Positions 1 to 9,739 of a stretch of DNA of 64,000 nt are shown piece after piece. The translations under genes and the position numbers were made by a program. Source of the DNA: Colwellia sp. 75C3 (GTDB lineage: Bacteria; Pseudomonadota; Gammaproteobacteria; Enterobacterales; Alteromonadaceae); the NCBI RefSeq assembly GCF_002836255.1, contig NZ_PJAU01000061.1, positions 186,001 through 250,000 of the forward strand. The letters run 5' to 3'. Under the pieces are notes generated by a model. That model saw only the letters and a program-made list of their open reading frames with translations, ran no database searches and was not told the origin of the DNA. Every line of letters starts with the position of its first letter. The first letter of the stretch is position 1.

Positions 1-1
1 T

Positions 2-1531
2 GTCACCTTACGACGTGATGATAGCCATGACTTGCAACAAAATGAGCAAGACGGGCTAGTTGGTTCAAAAACAAAATCAAATATTAGTATTACCTCATGT
101 TTATTTTCCCCCCTTGGAAAATTGATTCATCAAGTGGATAAACAAAACTTGTCCGCGAATGAACTTTATTTTTTCATTAGCGCGGTTAAAGCTCCTGAAG
201 TGGTAACAACACCTTTTGGACAACTTGGGCTGTTAACGGGTAGCGATAGCATGTCATTTGAAGCAGCACGGGCATTAGGCTCCAGTGGTGCGCAATTACT
301 GTGTAATTCAATTAATTCATTCGCAATAGATCAAAGTCACTTACATGATCCTGCCCGAGCGTTTGAAAATAACGTATTTTTAGCGACGGCAAATAAAGTT
401 GGCTCACTCATCCCCGTTGAGCAACCTCAAGATCAGCCATATGACGACCTTGCTAGCACTCGAGTTGGTGCTGGTCAAAGCCAAATAGTATCTCCTGACG
501 GTAAGGTACTAGCAAAGCTTAATAATAATGAAGAAGGCTTCGTTTTTGCTGATATTGATTTATCTTTTACTGACGCTATAACTGAAACAAGAACAGCGGT
601 CGGACTAAACAACAAACTCCGCCCTGACGGCACACAACATATTAAACAACTACGTCCAAAACTTTACCAAGCGCTGTCAGCATCAAAAACTGTGCAGTCT
701 GTCGATGACAATAAAGTCCCCGTCACTGCCAATGTTGCAATATTTGCCACATACAAGTCTAACGAACAGGCTATTGAAGACGTTTGTCAGTACATTGAAA
801 ATAACCTCTCAGACATTATTCAATTACCTGAATTATTCTTTATCGACGATAAAACCATTACTAACGATTCTGAGCAAAGAAATCAGATAGCAGAATTAAG
901 CAATCTGCTAATTGAGCAAGTCAGCGCTGTCTTAAGACCTTTTCAATACCTATGCACTAGTTTAGTTATTGAAGGAAAACATCAAGCTGTGCTGATAAGC
1001 GAACAAGGTTTGTTAGCAACACAAGCTCAATTGCATTTTTGTCAAAGGTATCATTGGACGGAACTTGGTGATGACTTGAATATCGTTGAATTACCATTAG
1101 AGCAGGGAAAAATCAGCCTTGCTATGCTTACCGCAGATGACGCTAACATACCTGAAATAGTTAAAATTGCCGCTTTAAAGGGCATCCATGTATTACTCGT
1201 ACCTTTTGATATTCAAGAGCCATGCGAAGTTGAATACAACCTATTATCTCGCGCAGCTGAAAACAGAATTTGCATTGTAGCCGCCAGTCGTGAGAAAACC
1301 TTTGCTAATGATTTACCGGCCGACACTACAAATAATATTTATGGTAAAAATAAGGTAAAAGTACAGAAATCCACCGGACTCATTGCTAATTTAACCACCG
1401 ACCCTGCTTTATTACCCCAGTGGAGAACACAACGATTTTCCGGTTATATCAATCAACCTCTGGTTAAACTTCAGTACGGTAAAATCACCAAAGCTGTGAT
1501 TCATCCAATTGCGGCTTGTACTAAATTGTAA
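2..1531 (+). CDS. Carbon-nitrogen hydrolase-like protein, two nitrilase domains, 5' end outside the window
   Basis: The frame is open from base 2, so the true start lies upstream; an internal TTG at 32 is not convincing. About 509 residues remain. They show two tandem nitrilase-superfamily folds. The first half has the typical stretch 'FEAARALGSSGAQLL' followed by 'ARAFENNVFLATANKVG'. The second half has 'IPEIVKIAALKGIHVLLVP' and 'SRAAENRICIVAAS'. In active nitrilases the nucleophilic Cys sits in a motif like 'GxxICYD'. Here the matching places read 'LGLLTGSD' and 'LAMLTADD', so both domains lack the Cys. The family normally hydrolyses nitriles, amides or carbamoyl compounds. This one may be a binding or scaffold protein, or may act on its own N-terminal domain outside the window. 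The missing 5' part could hold a further, active domain. Confidence 0.75.
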   Translation, partial: VTLRRDDSHDLQQNEQDGLVGSKTKSNISITSCLFSPLGKLIHQVDKQNLSANELYFFISAVKAPEVVTTPFGQLGLLTGSDSMSFEAARALGSSGAQLLCNSINSFAIDQSHLHDPARAFENNVFLATANKVGSLIPVEQPQDQPYDDLASTRVGAGQSQIVSPDGKVLAKLNNNEEGFVFADIDLSFTDAITETRTAVGLNNKLRPDGTQHIKQLRPKLYQALSASKTVQSVDDNKVPVTANVAIFATYKSNEQAIEDVCQYIENNLSDIIQLPELFFIDDKTITNDSEQRNQIAELSNLLIEQVSAVLRPFQYLCTSLVIEGKHQAVLISEQGLLATQAQLHFCQRYHWTELGDDLNIVELPLEQGKISLAMLTADDANIPEIVKIAALKGIHVLLVPFDIQEPCEVEYNLLSRAAENRICIVAASREKTFANDLPADTTNNIYGKNKVKVQKSTGLIANLTTDPALLPQWRTQRFSGYINQPLVKLQYGKITKAVIHPIAACTKL

Positions 1532-1790
1532 ATAAAACATATATCAACAAAATGTGCCAGCGCTACAGTTTGTCATTTGAGATCAATGACTAAACAGCTG
1601 CATCACATGTTCATCAGTACAAAGTTAGCGCTTAACTAATATTCCTGTAATTAAGTGTTAACCTCAAGGAAAAAACACGCTACTATCCCCCCGCTAAATT
1701 TACACTGCATTATTAACATTAACATTAACATCGTTAACTGTTCTCAACTCAATTCAATTCATCAATATAAGTTATGGTCTTCGAATCAAT

Positions 1791-2498
1791 ATGATAACTC
1801 GTCTAGTAATTATCCTTATGCTTGTTTGTACCAGTTTTAATAGCGCTTCTCACAGTAAAGTGACGCTTGCTGTAGAAAATAGCTGGCCTCCGTATTCTGA
1901 TAGCCAAGGTAATGGTCTATCTAAAGAGATCATTAAAAAGGCCTATCACGCTGTCAATGTAGAAGTTGAATTTATAGTGGTGCCTTATGCAAGAGCGTTG
2001 CATATGGTGAAAATTGGTAGTGCCGATGGTGCATTTAATGTCACTAAACAAGCTAATACCGAGGGTGATTTTAACTTTGGAGAAGAGTCACTATTCCAAA
2101 CTAAAGCCTCTTTTTATTATCATGAAGACTCAACATTAGACTTTTCATCGGCAACGACCATACCCGAAGGCACAACAATCGCTTTAATATTGGGCTATGA
2201 ATATGGTGATACGTACCATAAAAACAGTCACAGATTTAAAGAAGTAAGAGTAGGAAGTCAGCAACAAATTATCCAACTTCTCAATAAAAAACGCGTTGAT
2301 ATGGCGATAATATTTAATGAGGTCGCCAAAGATACAATGACAAGTATGGGCTTGAAACATTCATCTATAAAACAGGGACAGGTGAATCATCAGAGCGATA
2401 TATATGTTGCCTTCAGTAAGAAAATTGATACTAAAGAAATGATGTGGTTACTTGATGAAGGGTTAAGGCGTATTAAATTAACCTCTGGAAAATTATAG
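1791..2498 (+). CDS. Periplasmic solute-binding protein, SBP_bac_3 type
   Basis: A 235-residue protein with a cleavable signal peptide (hydrophobic to about residue 18, 'SASHS' cleavage region). It is followed by the start of a type-3 extracellular solute-binding fold: 'VTLAVENSWPPYSD..GNGLSKEIIKKAY'. Length and motifs fit the amino-acid-binding-like family found in many copies in Alteromonadales. No ABC permease or ATPase lies next to it, so it may be an orphan binding protein or a sensor partner. The ATG at 1791 has no strong ribosome binding site, but it is the only start that gives a signal peptide. A hairpin terminator follows about 60 bases after the stop. The ligand cannot be told from sequence alone. 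Confidence 0.75.
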   Translation: MITRLVIILMLVCTSFNSASHSKVTLAVENSWPPYSDSQGNGLSKEIIKKAYHAVNVEVEFIVVPYARALHMVKIGSADGAFNVTKQANTEGDFNFGEESLFQTKASFYYHEDSTLDFSSATTIPEGTTIALILGYEYGDTYHKNSHRFKEVRVGSQQQIIQLLNKKRVDMAIIFNEVAKDTMTSMGLKHSSIKQGQVNHQSDIYVAFSKKIDTKEMMWLLDEGLRRIKLTSGKL

Positions 2499-2556
2499 CG
2501 TGACTCAATAGCTAAAGCACCAATATCTCAATATAAGCTACTTATTCAAAGGGAAT

Positions 2557-2580
2557 AAAAAAGCCCTTACAGGCTTTTTT
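2557..2580 (+). terminator. Rho-independent terminator, bidirectional form
   Basis: A nine-base stem (AAAAAAGCC pairing with GGCTTTTTT) around a six-base loop, with a T-run on the plus strand. It lies 58 bases after the solute-binding protein stop. The flanking A-run would also give a U-run on the minus strand. Confidence 0.85.
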
Positions 2581-2779
2581 AGTTATTAAGTTACCCGAGA
2601 AAGCTAACTAGCCTAACAGTTATATCCGTTTGATTAAGTTTATGTTCTTGTTGTTCAGTGGAAAAATAAATCAGGGCAAGGCCCTCAATTGACCAATAAC
2701 TGGTTATTGGGATTGAGAGCAATGCTGACATGTCGTATTGTAACCCGCACAAGTGAGTAATAATTTAATCAAATTAGTA

Positions 2780-4711
2780 TTAATCCATCTTCATACTTTT
2801 TAATAATACCGGGCTATTATATTCAGATACCGTAGCCTTGGTCTTTAACCAAAAACGTCTGCGCGTTGCAAAATAAGTAAACAACACCGTCATTAAGATA
2901 ATTTCGCCACCATTGAGAAAGATGTATTGCATCGCTGGCATTATCATAGTTGATAATTCTTTCAAGTAAGGCGCGTTAGCCACTTTCAGTGTTGCTATAT
3001 CAACCGGACCATTCAATGTCATCAATACCCATTGCACAGCAATAATGATGGCAAATGCCGTCATAGCGGTAAGTGGTTTAACATACCATTTTTTCGGTTT
3101 CGCAAACGCCCAAAAGAAAAAGTAAATGCTAACAAATAATGAACCACCCAAAAATAAGTGTTCAAAATTAAATTTGTAATTAATAACATTAATCATTGCC
3201 CAATACGTTGTAAGACCCGCAAAAGGAATGGCAAGGGTTATGATTAAAGCGATAACAAAGGTTTTAAATTTCCCAAGACGTTTCCAATAATACTTCTTAA
3301 CAGCTTTATGGACTAACCAAAAAGCAAATAACGCAACGGCAATGTTAACTCCCTGCTGCATTCTAAAGCTTAACTCTTGATGCACGCCAAATAACCTATA
3401 GTAGCCATTAAAATAGGCCTCAATCAGGTTACTATAATTCCATAAATTAAAGCGTTCATTAACATCATTGGCAAACCCTGGTAGTAATAACGCAACAAAG
3501 GCAGCAAACATGACCAATAAGTAGGCATTTTTAAACAAGCCTGTGAACATTTTGCTGACAATGCCTTTATTACTGGCCTTTTTCAGTTGAGCTACTAACT
3601 CATGATAGTTGGTAACAACCGCATCTCGAATATCTGAAGACACCCAATTTTGACTGACCAAATCAAGGGATGTTTTCGTTTCACTGGCTTCGACAATACT
3701 TTTTATCGCTGGCACAGCCAACACTTCAATATCTATTTCTTTATCGCCCGACCCAAGCTTTTGACCAATACTCCAAACAGCAGGATCATATACACCACCG
3801 GCATCGTGAGTTAAGTTATTCCGACCTGCAAATTGTAAATGGGTACTGCCGCCTTTAACATCGGCTTTAAATTGTAAGGTGGGTAAAACCGCTTTCATTG
3901 CATAGAAGAAAGTACAACCGCCAAAGGTATCACCCGCATCAACCTCTTGAATGTCATTCATCGAATAAACAATCTGCAATGCTTGATTTTTAACAAAATT
4001 ATCTGACCAAGCGTGATAATCTGTATTTTCAAATAACCACTTAGTAGAACGTTCTGCGTTACCGTCAATGGTATAACTGCAATATAAGTAACCACCGCCA
4101 TTACAAGTGTTACACGTTATTGAACCTGTACCAGAGCAGGTGCCACAACGTGTTTTCCCCGAGCCATAACAGCCATTACAACTTTCGGTTGAATACACTG
4201 TTCGCTCATTCTGATGATCGTATTTTTGAACTTGTTTACGCCCTGAACCACTACAAGAGCTACAGGATTTATCACCACGTCCATTACATGAATAACAAGA
4301 GTTTGAACCGCTTCCGCCACAATTATGGCAAGGGTCTTGGCCGACATACTGCTCCGCAGATGAATGTAGGTTTTGGTCTGCTAAAACAAAGTTTTTGGTT
4401 ACATTAGTACAAAGGCATTTTTTCATTCGGTCATTAAACAGAGGATCTTGACCGCTAATGTACTTTTTCGCATCACTATGGGCTTGGTTACTTGCTTCAG
4501 AGCCTCTACCACAAAAAACAGTACCAGAGCCTGAAGGACGATAAGCACCGTGATCATGATGGCTTACACCAATGCTTATGGTCCAGCCAAAGGTAAACTT
4601 CAAATCAGATTGTTTATTTTCTTCGTCACTTAACACAACGGGTACATCAATACCGGTAATTTCTTTACCATTTTTTCGTACAAATGCTTGGTATTTTTCT
4701 AAGTTGCTCAT
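2780..4711 (-). CDS. Membrane protein with six DnaJ-type CxxCxGxG zinc knuckles
   Basis: A 643-residue protein with no J-domain and no signal peptide. Residues 128-207 carry six CxxCxGxG-type motifs in two blocks of three. The first Cys of each falls at 128, 139, 150 and at 178, 189, 200, so the spacing is exactly 11 residues within each block. This is the zinc-binding cysteine-rich module of DnaJ, expanded from four motifs to six. Residues from about 395 onward hold roughly six hydrophobic membrane segments. The N-terminus is probably cytosolic. The gene is last of a four-gene minus-strand unit, 51 bases after the DUF1439 lipoprotein gene, with a ribosome binding site AGGAA. In DnaJ the module contacts unfolded substrate or serves thiol chemistry; whether it does so here is not known. 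Confidence 0.7.
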   Translation of the reverse strand: MSNLEKYQAFVRKNGKEITGIDVPVVLSDEENKQSDLKFTFGWTISIGVSHHDHGAYRPSGSGTVFCGRGSEASNQAHSDAKKYISGQDPLFNDRMKKCLCTNVTKNFVLADQNLHSSAEQYVGQDPCHNCGGSGSNSCYSCNGRGDKSCSSCSGSGRKQVQKYDHQNERTVYSTESCNGCYGSGKTRCGTCSGTGSITCNTCNGGGYLYCSYTIDGNAERSTKWLFENTDYHAWSDNFVKNQALQIVYSMNDIQEVDAGDTFGGCTFFYAMKAVLPTLQFKADVKGGSTHLQFAGRNNLTHDAGGVYDPAVWSIGQKLGSGDKEIDIEVLAVPAIKSIVEASETKTSLDLVSQNWVSSDIRDAVVTNYHELVAQLKKASNKGIVSKMFTGLFKNAYLLVMFAAFVALLLPGFANDVNERFNLWNYSNLIEAYFNGYYRLFGVHQELSFRMQQGVNIAVALFAFWLVHKAVKKYYWKRLGKFKTFVIALIITLAIPFAGLTTYWAMINVINYKFNFEHLFLGGSLFVSIYFFFWAFAKPKKWYVKPLTAMTAFAIIIAVQWVLMTLNGPVDIATLKVANAPYLKELSTMIMPAMQYIFLNGGEIILMTVLFTYFATRRRFWLKTKATVSEYNSPVLLKSMKMD

Positions 4712-4762
4712 TGTATATTCCTATTTACCTTGTAAATAAATCACTTAGGACTTTGATTGGTA

Positions 4763-5302
4763 TTACATAACCAAGTTGATGTGGCCCTGTTTCAATTCAA
4801 TAGTTTTCACTTGGGATAAAATTACGCCAGATAATTTTTCATCTTTGTTAATATCATAAATCGGTATGTTATCTACATAGTTAACAATATTGTCTTTCAC
4901 ACTATCAAACATTGCCCCCTTAACAGACCAAGCTTGGCCATCAGGAGTCATCATCTCAATATGTTCAATACTGTATTGTTTAATATATATTTTTCCAGAT
5001 TCATTATCTAAATAAGGCACCCCGGACATAGCAATAAAACCACTAGCGAGGGTTCTTCGCCCTAAAAAGTTATTCATTTCTACGGAAGCCTTTATGTTTA
5101 ACTTTACCCGTTCAGGTATTAGTGAAAATTGTGCATTTTTAAGCATTAACACCGGAAGCAAAGCGGACTTACCTAAGGATATTTTTTTACCTTGTCCAAT
5201 CCAATCTTTTACTTTGTCATTGATATCATTTTCACTAATTTGCAAACTGCTACACGCGGACAGTAAGAAGGTTAAAATTACCGTCGCTATTATTTTATAC
5301 AT
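4763..5302 (-). CDS. DUF1439 (YceB-like) lipoprotein
   Basis: A 179-residue protein with a lipoprotein signal: a hydrophobic stretch ending in 'LLSACSS', lipobox Cys at residue 17. The mature part starts 'LQISENDINDKVKDWIGQGKKISL' in two pieces, as in the DUF1439 family (E. coli YceB: 'ITEQEINQSL'). These proteins are thought to bind a hydrophobic ligand on the periplasmic side. The ATG has the ribosome binding site AGGAAAA. It lies between the PEGA membrane protein gene and the zinc-knuckle membrane protein gene, so it is probably co-transcribed with them. Confidence 0.7.
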   Translation of the reverse strand: MYKIIATVILTFLLSACSSLQISENDINDKVKDWIGQGKKISLGKSALLPVLMLKNAQFSLIPERVKLNIKASVEMNNFLGRRTLASGFIAMSGVPYLDNESGKIYIKQYSIEHIEMMTPDGQAWSVKGAMFDSVKDNIVNYVDNIPIYDINKDEKLSGVILSQVKTIELKQGHINLVM

Positions 5303-5330
5303 AAAATTTTCCTATCTGAACCTAATATAA

Positions 5331-5361
5331 AGTTATACAGTTATACAGTTATACAGTTATA
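5331..5361. repeat. Short tandem repeat, 8-bp unit AGTTATAC, nearly four copies
   Basis: Three full copies and a seventh-base partial copy of AGTTATAC run from 5331 to 5361. The TAA stop of the upstream minus-strand gene (5357-5359) lies inside the array. The rest fills the gap to the DUF1439 gene. A copy-number change would alter the intergenic spacing but not either protein. Confidence 0.9.
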
Positions 5362-7807
5362 AATTTATCTTAAAACTACTGTTTTCTGCTTTCAGGTAAA
5401 TCCATTGGCGAACTGGATCATAGCCATTTGCCGAAACTTTTACATCATATGCCCCAGCAGGTAATAACATACCCGCATTGTATTTCGGCTTGATGTTCAT
5501 AATGCTAATTTTTGCCGAATCGACATTTGTTTTAACCGTTAACGGTAATAACACAGAAGAGACATTTTCATTACCTACCGACTCGTCTTCATGGTTATAA
5601 AGCCTTAAATCGAAGCGACTTATTGGTCCACTTATATTGTCAAAACCCTTTGTTATACTGAGGGTATTATCAATAGCTGAGCCAATAGGTTGAACTAGGG
5701 GTTGAGTGATGAGCAACCATTTCAGTGCAAATGATACTGTTGCAGAATCATTTTTTTCCATTTGGTGAAAGAAGTAATTTACCGTTGAACCGGGTTTAGT
5801 AAATTCATTATTACCAAGCAACACAGGCACAATAAAAATTGAGCTAATTAAGGTAAATGAAATAGCCGCATTAAGCCTTTTCTTTTGTTTAACGGTTTCT
5901 TGTCCTTTGACTGCCCTTTTCACTTTGACTAATTCTATTGCTTTGATTGGCAATTTTAAAACGGTCAGCAACACTAACAGTAAACTAATACCCATAGAGA
6001 TTGGCGGAACAATAATTGCTCTAAGTGCCGATTTACCGGTAGATTCAAATGCGCCACCATCTTCAAATTCAACCCTTTGAGCTTTTAATACTTTAAGGTA
6101 CTCTGCTGTTTTTCGTTGTACGTTCACATCAATAACATTCTTTTTAAATTGAACGTTATTCCAGTCGGCATACATTGGTTTTACGTATAATTCGCCCATC
6201 TGTTGTTTTATTTTATGTTGTACATCTGACTGTATTTGGAATTTTTGCCACGGTAGATTTGGCGGAATACTGCTATTTTTAATGCCTTTATTCCATTTTT
6301 TATCGGCTTCTTGACGCACTTTTACCGCCACCGCCGTATCAAACTCAGCTCTTTGTAAAAGCGACCAATTATTGAGTAGCTTTAGTCCTTTATTTCTCAA
6401 ACTGATTTTTACTTTTTTATTGGTGACATCATGCATTCTAAAGGTATCTAGTGAATTAATACCTAACGGATAACCACCTGATTCTTTGACAAAATCAGCT
6501 TCCATTTTAACCATTAAGACGCTTTTATAGTGTTTCACATCATTGGTATAAACCATGCGATGATCTTTCATTCCCCCATCACCACCTGTCGCTAGGCTTG
6601 CCGCTTGCAGCGCTGTAAAAAGTCCTCCGGTAAGTACACCGGCGATAACTGAGGTACCAAAGTTGTCAGCGGAACTAATTTCTTCTCGGATTAACCAATC
6701 ATTGGCCGGAATATAAGGTATTTGATATTTTTTGATTTCTTTGTCGTAATACGCGTCATATTTCGCATAACATTTTGCGCGGTACTTCTTTTTCTTATCG
6801 TCGCACTTTTCACGGCGCTCAAAATAATCATAGACCTTGGGGGCTATTTTTTGGGCTCTAGACTCGACTCTAGCTTCATAAGAGCTGGTGCCTTTTTGGT
6901 ATTGCCCCCAGCCATCTTTGATTTCATTTTGTACTTCTAGCCAATAGGTATCGGCTCTTCGTGGCGATGATGCTAGCTCTTGGTTATAATCGTTTGAAGC
7001 TTTAGCATATTCTTTGTATTGGCTACGTAAGCGACTTCGAAAGTCATTATAGTTACCGTAATGTTCATCGAATCGAGACATTGCATGGTCATTAACGAAT
7101 TTTTCCATAATGCGATGTTTTCGTTTTTCAAGACCGCTAACCACTTTATCATCCGCATAAACTAAACCACCAAAGATAGATAGAAAGGCTTTTTCTAGTG
7201 CGGTATGCTCTGCATCAGGATCATATTTTATTCCTTCAAATTCAACAGAACGTTCAATAAGCGCACTACGAATAATTTGAGATAAATAAGCTTGTTGGCG
7301 ATCTTCAGCTGATGATGTATCAACAATAAAATGGTCAACCAACCATTTTTGTCCAAAGAAAACTGTTGGCCAAACGAGTACACCAATCAATAAAAACAAA
7401 CCAAAAGCTTTGCCTACTTTAGCCACATGTTTGCCTTTTAATAACATGTCTGCCAATAATAAAGTTACCCCAATACCACTGATGGTACGACCAAACAATT
7501 CAACCGCTCTTAAGTCTTCTTCAGTTGAGCTTTTACCGCCAGCGACATCGGTTAAAGCCGCGTTAAATACGGCTTCAGGAAACAAGTAAAGAACCGAACA
7601 AATAAACATAAACACCATCCACCAAAACGGTTTTCCCACCATGGCGATTTGTGCTTGTATTACTTCGTCTTTATCCGTTTTATTTTGTTTTTTATGCTGC
7701 TGAGATTGTACTTTTTTAAGTTCTTTTTCTGCGGCCTGCATTTTTTTTTGCGTTGGCGCACTACTCAGTAAACTTTCAGCAAAAGGACTTATTTTATTGT
7801 CGGTCAT
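5357..7807 (-). CDS. Large multi-span membrane protein with C-terminal PEGA-like domain
   Basis: An 816-residue protein I do not recognise as a known family over its length. The N-terminus is charged and rich in Lys/Gln (residues 15-50), then three membrane segments follow at about 57-160. A long, charged, soluble part rich in Tyr, Lys and Arg covers about 165-380, with a short Ala/Gly-rich hydrophobic stretch near 385-410. Two more membrane segments sit near 610 and 660. The last 40 residues ('LLPAGAYDVKVSANGYDP') match the PEGA surface-layer-like fold, with 'Y-D-V-K-V-S-A-x-G-Y' as its core. It overlaps the GDPD lipoprotein gene by four bases (ATGA), so translation is likely coupled. Function is unknown; a cell-envelope role is inferred from topology and neighbours. 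Confidence 0.6.
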   Translation of the reverse strand: MTDNKISPFAESLLSSAPTQKKMQAAEKELKKVQSQQHKKQNKTDKDEVIQAQIAMVGKPFWWMVFMFICSVLYLFPEAVFNAALTDVAGGKSSTEEDLRAVELFGRTISGIGVTLLLADMLLKGKHVAKVGKAFGLFLLIGVLVWPTVFFGQKWLVDHFIVDTSSAEDRQQAYLSQIIRSALIERSVEFEGIKYDPDAEHTALEKAFLSIFGGLVYADDKVVSGLEKRKHRIMEKFVNDHAMSRFDEHYGNYNDFRSRLRSQYKEYAKASNDYNQELASSPRRADTYWLEVQNEIKDGWGQYQKGTSSYEARVESRAQKIAPKVYDYFERREKCDDKKKKYRAKCYAKYDAYYDKEIKKYQIPYIPANDWLIREEISSADNFGTSVIAGVLTGGLFTALQAASLATGGDGGMKDHRMVYTNDVKHYKSVLMVKMEADFVKESGGYPLGINSLDTFRMHDVTNKKVKISLRNKGLKLLNNWSLLQRAEFDTAVAVKVRQEADKKWNKGIKNSSIPPNLPWQKFQIQSDVQHKIKQQMGELYVKPMYADWNNVQFKKNVIDVNVQRKTAEYLKVLKAQRVEFEDGGAFESTGKSALRAIIVPPISMGISLLLVLLTVLKLPIKAIELVKVKRAVKGQETVKQKKRLNAAISFTLISSIFIVPVLLGNNEFTKPGSTVNYFFHQMEKNDSATVSFALKWLLITQPLVQPIGSAIDNTLSITKGFDNISGPISRFDLRLYNHEDESVGNENVSSVLLPLTVKTNVDSAKISIMNIKPKYNAGMLLPAGAYDVKVSANGYDPVRQWIYLKAENSSFKINL

Positions 7808-9240
7808 TGTTCAACACTCGGTATGGTTATTCGTATTGCTTTACCTGTCGATGTATCCATTTTCTCATCCTTGATCGTTGGAAAATCTAAAGACAACCCT
7901 ATGGGTTTTTTATCTTCATTTGGTTTAAAGACTGATTTATTTTTATCTGCACCAATGCGTTTTAACCCTTCGGCCATAGATACGTAATACCCCTCGTCTA
8001 TGTATGAAAGCATTTGTTCAAATTTATCAAAGTCAGCATCTTGAGGTAAGCCTTTGATGTAACGACCTATGCTAGTGTTTGGCTTATGAAGTTTTAAAGG
8101 TTTTGAAGCATTGAAAAGTTGCTGACATAAACGGTATGGCGTCGCATCAATAATGATGCCATCAGGTAATAGCGACTTATTTAATGCTAACAGCTTACCT
8201 TGGTGGTAGTCAGTGCCATTGATTGAATAGCTATATACTTTCATTCCTAATCGGTTGGACCGGCCTTTCACAGACGTCGCCTTGGCGTAGCTACGAATGT
8301 CCATGTGTAGACCAGAATTTGAGCCCAGCTTTATTTGTAAGTTACTAAGTGCTGATAACGAGGTGTAATCTTTGTATGTTTGACTATATCTTCGTGTACC
8401 GTAATTACCAAGGGCTTCAATATTTCTGCTATGGCGTTGGTAGAGTTCATCCTTTTTAACCCCTTTTCTCAATTCCCTTTTTAATTTAGCGATACTGTCT
8501 GGGTGAGGTGCTTGAATAAAACCTAAGTAAACTGTTGTATTAATCCCGCGTAGTTTTTTTAAGGTTTCGAGGTTTAATGAGGAGTAATAAAATGAATTTT
8601 GTCCGATGGTTTTTCGTAACATGTGGTCTAATTGAGTTAGCTCCGCTCCGTTAGCTTGGCTTTTTACCTCAACATTGAGTATTTGTCCTGGTTTATGAGC
8701 TTTGGCAAAGGCTGTAAAAGATTCGTAAGCAGTGATAGGTCGCTGTTCGAGTAAACTATTCGTTTCTTTATCTCGTAAACGTAATCCGGAAAAAGTTTTG
8801 TCTGACATTTTAGCCAAGTTATAGCTTTTGCCACTATAGTGAACAACCGCTCGGCCAGTAGCCATGTCATGGTGATTTACCCACAAACCACTTTTAATTT
8901 GCATCACATCAATTTCAATGGTGTTAAAGTCATCAGCCGTTGCGCTAGTGATAGCGCGTTCGCTACTCTCAGGCTCTCTAAAATCTCCTCTATGGGCAAC
9001 GATATCAATATTACACTGCCCAGTAGAAAAGAGTTTTACCCGCCCTTCACTCGACATATATAGATTTCTATCTTTTAGTGCCAACTGTAGATCAACAATA
9101 TCCTTTCCTATCAACTTTGCATCATAGGGAAACGATTGTAATTGCTCAGGCGTTTCATCTTTTTGAGTATTGTTAGATACCGACTGACAGCCCGCTAATA
9201 ATAAAAGTATCGATAAATTTAAGAGTACCTTACTAAACAC
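7804..9240 (-). CDS. Glycerophosphodiester phosphodiesterase-family lipoprotein
   Basis: A GDPD TIM-barrel domain with its catalytic and metal residues visible: 'IVAHRGD', 'IEIDVM' (E-x-D), 'WVNHHDM' and 'NVEVKS'. GDPDs cut glycerophosphodiesters to glycerol-3-phosphate and an alcohol, using a divalent metal. I choose the GTG at 9240. It has AAGGAAG eight bases upstream and gives a clean lipoprotein signal ending 'LLLLAGCQ'. An ATG at 9276 would add 12 charged residues in front of the signal. With 478 residues it is longer than a bare GDPD (about 250-350). The C-terminal extra part (about 390-478) has no match I know. First gene of the four-gene envelope unit. Confidence 0.75.
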   Translation of the reverse strand: MFSKVLLNLSILLLLAGCQSVSNNTQKDETPEQLQSFPYDAKLIGKDIVDLQLALKDRNLYMSSEGRVKLFSTGQCNIDIVAHRGDFREPESSERAITSATADDFNTIEIDVMQIKSGLWVNHHDMATGRAVVHYSGKSYNLAKMSDKTFSGLRLRDKETNSLLEQRPITAYESFTAFAKAHKPGQILNVEVKSQANGAELTQLDHMLRKTIGQNSFYYSSLNLETLKKLRGINTTVYLGFIQAPHPDSIAKLKRELRKGVKKDELYQRHSRNIEALGNYGTRRYSQTYKDYTSLSALSNLQIKLGSNSGLHMDIRSYAKATSVKGRSNRLGMKVYSYSINGTDYHQGKLLALNKSLLPDGIIIDATPYRLCQQLFNASKPLKLHKPNTSIGRYIKGLPQDADFDKFEQMLSYIDEGYYVSMAEGLKRIGADKNKSVFKPNEDKKPIGLSLDFPTIKDEKMDTSTGKAIRITIPSVEQ

Positions 9241-9739
9241 AGTTTTTTCTTCCTTGATAGTAGATTTAATCAACATTTTAGTAGTATGTGATTCTGTTGT
9301 GAAGATGGTTGGAGCACGGCCGTGATGCCGACATTATTGGCCATTTCAGTTCCTGATGGCCGTCGAATCTGTAAAGGAGTGTAACCTAGGAATATTTTAG
9401 AGAAGTTATAATTTTACTTAACAAAAACAACTGCTAAATCATCCTTATAATAACTGAGGATAATATAATAATTATTTTACAAAAGTACAACTATAAAAGT
9501 AAAAAATGTAAGTAATATAGTAACATAGTCAACTTCGATGCGTCATTAATGATCTTTTTCGTTGCTCAATAACAAAATTTAATCGAACCCAGTATAAAAA
9601 GCAGACAACTCAATTTAGTTCCTCATTTTTACGCTACATTTAATGCACAATCTAATTAAGTAATAGTCTTAGTTTTTAACGATACAATAGGAAAACCCCG
9701 CACCGACACAACACACTAAGTAACAATAAAGACACATTC
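9241..9739. other. Intergenic region between divergent units, no gene seen
   Basis: About 500 AT-rich bases between the GDPD unit (minus) and the Pho-box region (plus). It must hold the promoter of the minus-strand unit, but no clear consensus stands out. A ten-base palindrome CACGGCCGTG lies at 9315-9324 and a GC-richer patch extends to about 9370. I found no open frame of note. Confidence 0.4.

Noticed and set aside
2684..2717. Imperfect inverted repeat downstream of the zinc-knuckle gene
   Set aside because: The arms differ in length and have mismatches, and no T-run follows. It may form a weak hairpin, but I cannot call it a terminator.
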